64,000 nucleotides of DNA, from the NCBI RefSeq assembly GCF_002843235.3, contig NZ_CP031123.2, positions 1,612,001 through 1,676,000 on the forward strand, read 5' to 3'. A program made the position numbers and the translations under genes. Positions 58,493 to 64,000 of this stretch are shown here, one piece after another. Source of the stretch: Providencia huaxiensis. Lineage in GTDB: Bacteria > Pseudomonadota > Gammaproteobacteria > Enterobacterales > Enterobacteriaceae. Numbering within the stretch: position 1 is the stretch's first letter; each line of letters opens with the position of its first letter. Under the pieces are notes generated by a model that ran no database searches, had not been told where the DNA came from, and saw only the letters and a list, made by a program, of their open reading frames with translations.

Positions 58493-59413
58493 TTATTTTG
58501 CTGAATTCAATGATACTGATAATTCTTTCAACCACTGGGTAAAATCATCTCCCAGCGCATCATGTTGCATTCCATATTCAACAAACGCTTTCATATAACC
58601 TAGCTTATTTCCGCAGTCATGACTTTTACCACATAAGTGGTAGGCTTCTACTGGTTCATTATTTTCCATCATTAATGCAATGGCATCAGTTAATTGTATT
58701 TCATCTCCAGCACCTGGTGCTGTTTTGGCTAATGCATCCCAAATCTTTTCAGATAAAACATAACGACCAACAATAGATAAATTAGATGGAGCCTCTTCAC
58801 GTTTTGGTTTTTCAACCATACGGATAATTCTTTTACTATCCCCTGGCGCTAACATTTCACCATTACAATCCACAATACCATAGCTAGAGACATCTTCTTC
58901 TGGTACTGGCTCAACTAAAATCTGACTTGCTCCTGTAGACTCATATTGCTCTAGCATTTCACGCAAATTAAATTTGGTTAAGTCTGTACTGTAACGGTCT
59001 AAAATGACATCGGGTAAAATAACCGCAAAAGGTTCTTCACCGACTAACGGCTTAGCACACAAAATAGCATGCCCTAACCCTTTCGCTATTCCTTGGCGTG
59101 TTTGCATAATCGTTACGTGGCTTGGACAAATAGATTGAACCTCATCCAATAGCTGGCGTTTAACACGCGCTTCCAAAATAGCTTCTAATTCAAAGCTTGT
59201 GTCAAAGTGGTTTTCAATGGAATTTTTCGATGAATGGGTCACTAAAACAATTTCATTGATCCCAGCCGCAATACATTCGTTAACAACATATTGAATCAGA
59301 GGCTTATCGACTATTGGCAACATTTCTTTTGGAATAGCTTTTGTTGCAGGAAGCATACGAGTTCCTAAACCTGCAACAGGGATTACCGCTTTACGCACCT
59401 TGCGCTGTGTCAT
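58493..59413 (-). CDS. galU: UTP-glucose-1-phosphate uridylyltransferase
   Basis: Makes UDP-glucose for LPS, capsule, trehalose and galactose metabolism. From ATG 59413 (GGAG 8 bases upstream) it has 306 residues, opening [20 protein letters not shown] with the nucleotide-binding [11 protein letters not shown]. Also present are [14 protein letters not shown] and [20 protein letters not shown]. The frame to 59434 adds 7 residues without a site. Position between hns and rssB matches E. coli. Confidence 0.96.
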   Translation of the reverse strand: MTQRKVRKAVIPVAGLGTRMLPATKAIPKEMLPIVDKPLIQYVVNECIAAGINEIVLVTHSSKNSIENHFDTSFELEAILEARVKRQLLDEVQSICPSHVTIMQTRQGIAKGLGHAILCAKPLVGEEPFAVILPDVILDRYSTDLTKFNLREMLEQYESTGASQILVEPVPEEDVSSYGIVDCNGEMLAPGDSKRIIRMVEKPKREEAPSNLSIVGRYVLSEKIWDALAKTAPGAGDEIQLTDAIALMMENNEPVEAYHLCGKSHDCGNKLGYMKAFVEYGMQHDALGDDFTQWLKELSVSLNSAK

Positions 59414-59572
59414 TTTTATCACTCCAGATATCATCTTAGCCTCTCTAATTTCACTAAAGTACCAAGAGGCATTTTAAGTGCGCAGAAGTATATCAGGAAA
59501 TATTCATGAATAAATAGCGACGAGTCCGAATAGGGGTATTTAGATTACAGGAGTATGCATTTTAGGCATTAA

Positions 59573-60583
59573 TTATGTTTCGGGATTAAACATAAGTTTT
59601 ATTTTCTGACTATTATTACGAATTAAACACTGCCAAGCATTTCCTTTTACCTCTAAGTGATTAGATTGATAAAATTTTAGCGTGCCTAAAGGAAGGCTTC
59701 TAGGTAACTTAACATGTGTATTTTCTGTCGTTATTTCCGCTTCTAAGCCCGCACTCGCCATAATAATCGATTTATTCTGTGTATTAAAATACCCTAATAA
59801 TAGAGGAAATTGCCCACTAAACCCCGAATCCTCCAGTAAATAATTTATTTGATTAATGATCCTGTCAATATTCGGTAGTTTTTTTTCTGGGTAGCTTACC
59901 GCACTTTTTAAAAGGTCATTAAACACAACTCGAATCAAAAAAGCCGCCATAATACCTTCTTGGGGAGAACGTTCAGTGTCAATGCAGTAGAACCCTATTT
60001 GGCTATCTGAAATAGGCGCTAGGTCTAATAATAACCCAAATCGGCTAGCCTCATTAAGTTGACGATAGTTAATTCGATAATTATTTATAATTTGGTGTAC
60101 TGGTGGTTGTAACTGTTTCAATACCGCTAACATATCTTGGGTATGATCTTGCATTAATGTAGAAATTTGATGAATTTCCTCGTCAATCAACTCTGTTAGG
60201 TTACTTTGCTCGGGGTACAGTGCAGAAAGGAGTGTCACTTTGACTTCATCTAAATTTTTTATTGGCTTTAATAAAGCATCCTTAGCCCCTAAACGAAACA
60301 TTCTATCTAACTGAGTAAAATCTGTTGTTGCTGTGATCACAATGACAGGAATATCGATATTGCGAGAAACGAGCTCTCTCATGAATGCTTCACCATTCAT
60401 GACCGGCATGCTTAAGTCACATAGAATGATATCAGGGTTGATACGGTCTATTGTTAACATCTCTATTGCTAATTGACCATTATCTGCGGTATAGATCTCA
60501 ATACCCAGTGTTTCTAGGTAGTTTTTTAAAATTGTACAGAAGGTGATTTCGTCTTCTATTATGAGTACTTTTCTATTTTTCAT
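59573..60583 (-). CDS. rssB: Response-regulator adaptor RssB (delivers RpoS to ClpXP)
   Basis: An adaptor that targets sigma-S for degradation. From ATG 60583 (AGGT upstream) it has 336 residues, opening MKNRKVLIIEDEITFC. The receiver domain (1 to about 120) has the acidic pair E10/D11 and the phosphoacceptor D56 in IILCDLSMP, with the conserved KPIKNLDE. A linker containing LQPPVHQIINNYRINYRQL leads to a PP2C-like effector domain that lacks phosphatase residues, as in E. coli RssB. Position between galU and ychJ matches E. coli. Confidence 0.94.
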   Translation of the reverse strand: MKNRKVLIIEDEITFCTILKNYLETLGIEIYTADNGQLAIEMLTIDRINPDIILCDLSMPVMNGEAFMRELVSRNIDIPVIVITATTDFTQLDRMFRLGAKDALLKPIKNLDEVKVTLLSALYPEQSNLTELIDEEIHQISTLMQDHTQDMLAVLKQLQPPVHQIINNYRINYRQLNEASRFGLLLDLAPISDSQIGFYCIDTERSPQEGIMAAFLIRVVFNDLLKSAVSYPEKKLPNIDRIINQINYLLEDSGFSGQFPLLLGYFNTQNKSIIMASAGLEAEITTENTHVKLPRSLPLGTLKFYQSNHLEVKGNAWQCLIRNNSQKIKLMFNPET

Positions 60584-60708
60584 AAGATACCTACTGCAAA
60601 AGCCTGGTTTAATTAACAATACAATTATTCATACGATAAAATCATTTATTCACCATCATTTAAGTATAGTGATTTTTCAATCTTATACTTATTTTTATAG
60701 GGAGTGTT

Positions 60709-61188
60709 ATGAAATCTCAAGCAGAAGATAAGTGTTACTGTGGTAACGAAGCACAATTTGAACAATGTTGTGCCCCTTTTTTGCAAGAAAAATCGATCCC
60801 ACAGACGCCAGAGCAGCTTATGCGCTCAAGATATAGCGCTTATGTACAGCAAAATGCCGATTATCTGATTAAAACATGGCACCCTGATTGCCATGCCCAA
60901 GAGTGGTATCAAGAAATTGTAAATAGTTTCTCGAAGACACAGTGGCTTGGCCTTCGTGTTATTAGTTCTTCTTATGCCAAAAATCCTAATGAAGCTTATG
61001 TCGAATTTTCGGCTTGCTTTATTGATGAAAAAGCTGATCATAAGCAGCTTATTCATGAACGTTCGCGTTTTATTAAGATGGATTCGTGTTGGTTTTATAT
61101 AGACGGCATTACTCCCAAAGTTGGTCGTAATGATTTGTGCCCTTGTGGCTCTGGTCAAAAATATAAAAAGTGTGGGCATCCAAACTAA
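60709..61188 (+). CDS. ychJ: SEC-C-domain protein YchJ
   Basis: A 159-residue protein of unknown function. It has two zinc-binding SEC-C-type Cys clusters: CYCGNEAQFEQCCAPF at the N-terminus and NDLCPCGSGQKYKKCGHPN at the C-terminus. The conserved core RSRYSAYVQQNADYLIKTWH lies between them. The ribosome binding site is AGGGAG. It lies between rssB and purU as in E. coli. Confidence 0.95.
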   Translation: MKSQAEDKCYCGNEAQFEQCCAPFLQEKSIPQTPEQLMRSRYSAYVQQNADYLIKTWHPDCHAQEWYQEIVNSFSKTQWLGLRVISSSYAKNPNEAYVEFSACFIDEKADHKQLIHERSRFIKMDSCWFYIDGITPKVGRNDLCPCGSGQKYKKCGHPN

Positions 61189-61287
61189 TCACCCTTTATT
61201 TGATATCTGTCTAATAAGACACATGCAATACTCAATCCGTCATTTTCTTTTTTATATCGCTTTGTTAGTTAAGGATTAGGCTGTTTC

Positions 61288-62136
61288 ATGCAACACAAAA
61301 TTGTACAGAAGAAAATTCTCAGGACAATTTGCCCTGACGCGAAAGGATTAATCGCGAAAATCACCAATATTTGCTATAAGCACCAACTCAATATCGTACA
61401 AAATAATGAGTTTGTTGATCACCACACCGGCCGTTTCTTCATGAGAACTGAGCTAGAGGGTATTTTCAACGATGAGACATTATTAGCTGACCTTGATGAT
61501 GCATTACCGGTTGGATCTCAACGCGAATTAAATACAGCAGGTCGACGTCGTATTGTCGTTATGGTGACAAAAGAAGCTCATTGTCTGGGCGATCTACTCA
61601 TGAAAAGTGCTTATGATGGTTTGGATGTTGAAATTGCAGCGGTTATTGGAAACCACGACACCCTAAAAAACTTAGTCGAACAATTTGATATCCCATTCCA
61701 CCATATTAGCCATGAAGGCCTAACTCGCGAACAACATGACGAAAAAATGACAGCGCAGATTGACCAATATCAGCCTGACTATGTTGTGTTAGCTAAATAT
61801 ATGCGCGTATTAACGCCTGCATTTGTGCAGCATTATCCAAACCAAATTATCAATATTCATCACTCATTTTTACCCGCGTTTATTGGTGCCCGCCCTTACC
61901 ACCAAGCTTATGAGCGTGGCGTAAAAATTATTGGAGCGACCGCGCACTTTGTCAATGACAACCTCGATGAAGGACCAATCATTACGCAGAATGTAATTAA
62001 TATAGACCATACATTCACAGCGGATGATATGATGCGTGCAGGGCGTGATGTCGAAAAAAATGTCCTCAGCCATGCACTCTATTGGGTTTTAGCTCAACGT
62101 GTATTTGTCTATGGTAATCGCACCATTATTTTATAA
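61288..62136 (+). CDS. purU: Formyltetrahydrofolate deformylase
   Basis: Hydrolyses 10-formyltetrahydrofolate, supplying formate for purine synthesis and balancing one-carbon pools. The 282 residues have an N-terminal ACT domain (about 1-85: RTICPDAKGLIAKITNICY) and a formyltransferase-type catalytic domain. The latter has INIHHSFLPAF and the essential aspartate in NDNLDEGPII. AAGGATTAGG precedes the start. The tRNA-Tyr gene follows. Confidence 0.96.
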   Translation: MQHKIVQKKILRTICPDAKGLIAKITNICYKHQLNIVQNNEFVDHHTGRFFMRTELEGIFNDETLLADLDDALPVGSQRELNTAGRRRIVVMVTKEAHCLGDLLMKSAYDGLDVEIAAVIGNHDTLKNLVEQFDIPFHHISHEGLTREQHDEKMTAQIDQYQPDYVVLAKYMRVLTPAFVQHYPNQIINIHHSFLPAFIGARPYHQAYERGVKIIGATAHFVNDNLDEGPIITQNVINIDHTFTADDMMRAGRDVEKNVLSHALYWVLAQRVFVYGNRTIIL

Positions 62137-62230
62137 GCCAACGTAGTGGCTTATTTAACAACACTTTGTTGATTTAACACGCATTAAGAATAAAAAAACA
62201 GCAAACAACCATTTTATTGAAAATTAATGC

Positions 62231-62258
62231 TTTACAGCGGCGCGTCATTTGATATGAT
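62231..62258 (+). promoter_or_regulatory. Promoter of tRNA-Tyr
   Basis: TTTACA (62231-62236), a 16-base spacer and TATGAT (62253-62258) are followed by the GC-rich discriminator GCCGCCCGC. The spacer sequence matches the E. coli tyrT promoter as I remember it. The GC-rich discriminator is the known mark of stringent control. Confidence 0.85.
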
Positions 62259-62295
62259 GCCGCCCGCTGTCAACGATTACAGCAATTCAAAATCT

Positions 62296-62380
<85 letters not shown>

Positions 62381-62381
62381 T

Positions 62382-63257
62382 CTAATTAATTTCACCTCCT
62401 AGTTTGTCAACAACCCCCATAAAACGATTTAACACACTTGAGTGTGATTTTGATTTATAGATATAACACACACTTTCCCCCAAAATTTTGTTCAATGATA
62501 TATAAATCAATGACTTATCAATCAACTCTTCTTCTGGATAATGGTCTATAATGCCAATAAAATCACCCTCTTGAATGAAACTTTGGCAACAGCCGATATT
62601 ATCCATTTGTCTTACACTTGTTTTATTATCAACCGTTTCAATTTTTGCCAATAAATCACTCATCAATGAACTTTTATAAAATGCAGGATCACATAGCCAT
62701 GTACTTTTTTGTAATAATGTAACCAGGTCATAATGAAATTTTTCATACAGTTCTTTTCTGCAATAAATACCTAATGGTGAGTTTTCTATTATTTTTTGTA
62801 ATGAAAATCGCTCACTAACTACCTGTTCTGAACTAAGTATAAGAGTATTCCCATCATAATCGACAATTTCATCTACTTCGTCATAATTAAACCTTAATAT
62901 ATTTACTTGTACATTATTTTGATGTGCTGATTGATATAAATTAATTAAATGATTTTCCTTTCCCCAGTCATAATAAATATTAGCCTCATTGATTATATAA
63001 CCTGAAAAATGTTTTTTTGTTATTTCCTTCTCCTGTAAATAAAGATCTCTTAGATCGTTATAAAGTTCTTGGCCATCCTTAGTTAATGTCATTCCAAATT
63101 TTTCTCGTTTAAAAAGCCGTTTACCTAGGCTTGTCTCAAAGTCTTTGATTGACTTTGCGATGGGAGGTGTCGTACGGTTCATCACTCTTGCAGCCTTACT
63201 TAACGAGCCATTCTCAACAACCGCCATAAACGCCTCTAATTTTCTTGAAAAGAACAT
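62382..63257 (-). CDS. LysR-type transcriptional regulator of unknown target
   Basis: A 291-residue regulator with an N-terminal winged helix-turn-helix (FFSRKLEAFMAVVENGSLSK, ARVMNRTTPPIAKSIKDFET, KRLFKREKFGMTLTKDG). The effector domain is divergent and rich in Ile, Lys, Asn and Tyr (NEANIYYDWGKENHLINLYQ). I do not recognise a named family. It is more AT-rich than the housekeeping genes here and ends one base after the tRNA-Tyr CCA, a common place for acquired DNA. It faces no target gene on its left, and 565 AT-rich bases separate it from xthA. Horizontal acquisition is likely but not proven. Confidence 0.85.
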   Translation of the reverse strand: MFFSRKLEAFMAVVENGSLSKAARVMNRTTPPIAKSIKDFETSLGKRLFKREKFGMTLTKDGQELYNDLRDLYLQEKEITKKHFSGYIINEANIYYDWGKENHLINLYQSAHQNNVQVNILRFNYDEVDEIVDYDGNTLILSSEQVVSERFSLQKIIENSPLGIYCRKELYEKFHYDLVTLLQKSTWLCDPAFYKSSLMSDLLAKIETVDNKTSVRQMDNIGCCQSFIQEGDFIGIIDHYPEEELIDKSLIYISLNKILGESVCYIYKSKSHSSVLNRFMGVVDKLGGEIN

Positions 63258-63822
63258 ATCTATGACCCCATTCCGTTTATTAAAATGTTAATCAACATAC
63301 TTAGTTTTCTCATTAATAATTATATTGATCACCCCAGAAATTAACTCATAAAATGAAAAATCAAACTTGATTTTTTATTGAATGATTAACAATATTTCAT
63401 AAAAGTATTTTTATAATTTCCATCATTACAAAGCAATATATTATACTGTTTAGATTGATTATTTTTTATGCCTCCACTATTAAATCACATTAAAATATAA
63501 ATAACCAATTGACTTTAAATGAAATTAAAACTAGTTAATATTGAAATTATTAATTTAATTTCAATATTAAATTATACCCTAGCATTCATAATAAATTTAA
63601 TTAACAATAATATTTTTTGATTAACTAAAATTATTATTATATTTATATTGAGCGCTGAATTTTGATATTGTTCTAAGAGTGAGTTATGCCATGACCGTTT
63701 TTATCATAGCCATTACTAACTATAAAACAACCTAATCATTGAAACATGTTACGCGGGGTTACAGTACAGCTACCATCTGGTAGAATAAGCATAATAATCA
63801 TAAAACTAGGTGATAAAAAACC
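63258..63822. other. AT-rich gap between the LysR gene and xthA
   Basis: A 565-base stretch, the most AT-rich of the window up to about 63700, with no credible gene. Near xthA the small perfect stem CTACCA-TC-TGGTAG (63769-63782) lies in more balanced sequence and may belong to the xthA promoter or leader. Confidence 0.55.
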
Positions 63823-64000
63823 ATGAAATTCATATCGTTCAATATCAATGGCCTTCGAGCTCGCCCTCACCAACTCGCTGCAATCATCGAAAAACATCAA
63901 CCTGAGGTTATTGGCTTACAAGAAACAAAAGTCCATGATGATATGTTTCCTTATGAAGAAGTTAGTCAGCTCGGCTATCATGTTTTTTATCACGGCCAAA
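63823..64000 (+). CDS. xthA: Exodeoxyribonuclease III, N-terminal part (runs off the window)
   Basis: An AP endonuclease and 3'-5' exonuclease of base-excision repair. The 59 visible codons give [20 protein letters not shown] with the catalytic Asn in the FNINGLR motif and the metal-binding Glu in GLQETKV. AGGTGA lies upstream of the ATG. The neighbour relation to tRNA-Tyr differs from E. coli, where xthA is elsewhere. Confidence 0.95.
   Translation, partial: MKFISFNINGLRARPHQLAAIIEKHQPEVIGLQETKVHDDMFPYEEVSQLGYHVFYHGQ

Noticed and set aside
63769..63782. Attachment-site duplicate of the tRNA-Tyr 3' end near xthA
   Set aside because: ACCATCTGG shares only a few bases with the tRNA end; no duplicated T-arm sequence was found in the window.

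Overview
This 64 kb window looks like a core-chromosome segment of a gammaproteobacterium of the order Enterobacterales. It is probably a Morganellaceae member close to Providencia or Proteus, because the DNA is AT-rich, trpG and trpD are unfused, and proteins resemble but do not match their E. coli counterparts. The genus is inferred from protein and gene-order recognition; no search was run. The backbone follows E. coli order almost gene for gene, from rnb through osmB, yciH-pyrF-lapB-lapA, pgpB, ribA, acnA, cysB, topA, yciN, sohB, yciK-btuR, rluB, yciO, rnm, trpLEGDCBA, ompW, yciC, yciB, yciA, tonB, yciY, clsA, yciU, oppABCDF, ychE, adhE, tdk, hns, galU, rssB, ychJ, purU and tRNA-Tyr. Synteny breaks at the tRNA, after which come an AT-rich LysR-type regulator and the start of xthA.

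Region by region: 1-1.7 kb holds the end of RNase II, the osmB lipoprotein gene and a small HigB/HigA-like toxin-antitoxin pair that is not part of the E. coli backbone. 1.7-7.2 kb holds translation, pyrimidine, LPS-assembly, lipid phosphatase, riboflavin and haem genes. 7.3-18 kb holds an unrecognised small gene, acnA, cysB, an accessory M13 peptidase plus sodC pair separated by a large palindromic repeat, and topA. 18.3-26.5 kb holds yciN, sohB, yciK-btuR, an orphan haemagglutinin-type adhesin fragment, aphA, rluB, yciO and rnm. 26.5-33.4 kb is the complete tryptophan operon with promoter, TrpR operator, leader peptide (three Trp codons) and attenuator. 33.7-35.6 kb holds a broken two-partner-secretion locus: a piece of a TpsA secretion domain joined to a TpsB outer-membrane transporter gene. 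36-44.6 kb holds envelope genes (ompW, yciC, a SulP transporter, yciB, a Pmp3-like peptide, yciA, tonB, yciY, clsA, yciU). 44.6-52 kb is an oligopeptide permease operon with two tandem oppA genes. 52-62.4 kb runs from ychE and adhE to purU and tRNA-Tyr.

No CRISPR array, complete insertion sequence, prophage or rRNA operon was seen. The departures from the conserved backbone are the toxin-antitoxin module, the pepO-like/sodC pair with its palindromes, the two adhesin-system remnants on either side of the trp region, the tandem oppA genes, and the AT-rich LysR gene touching the tRNA. I did not find a convincing new multi-gene system; the adhesin remnants and several structured non-coding elements are the most worthwhile leads. 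Starts were moved inward from the longest open frame where a ribosome binding site or the known family start supported it, and these choices are stated per gene.
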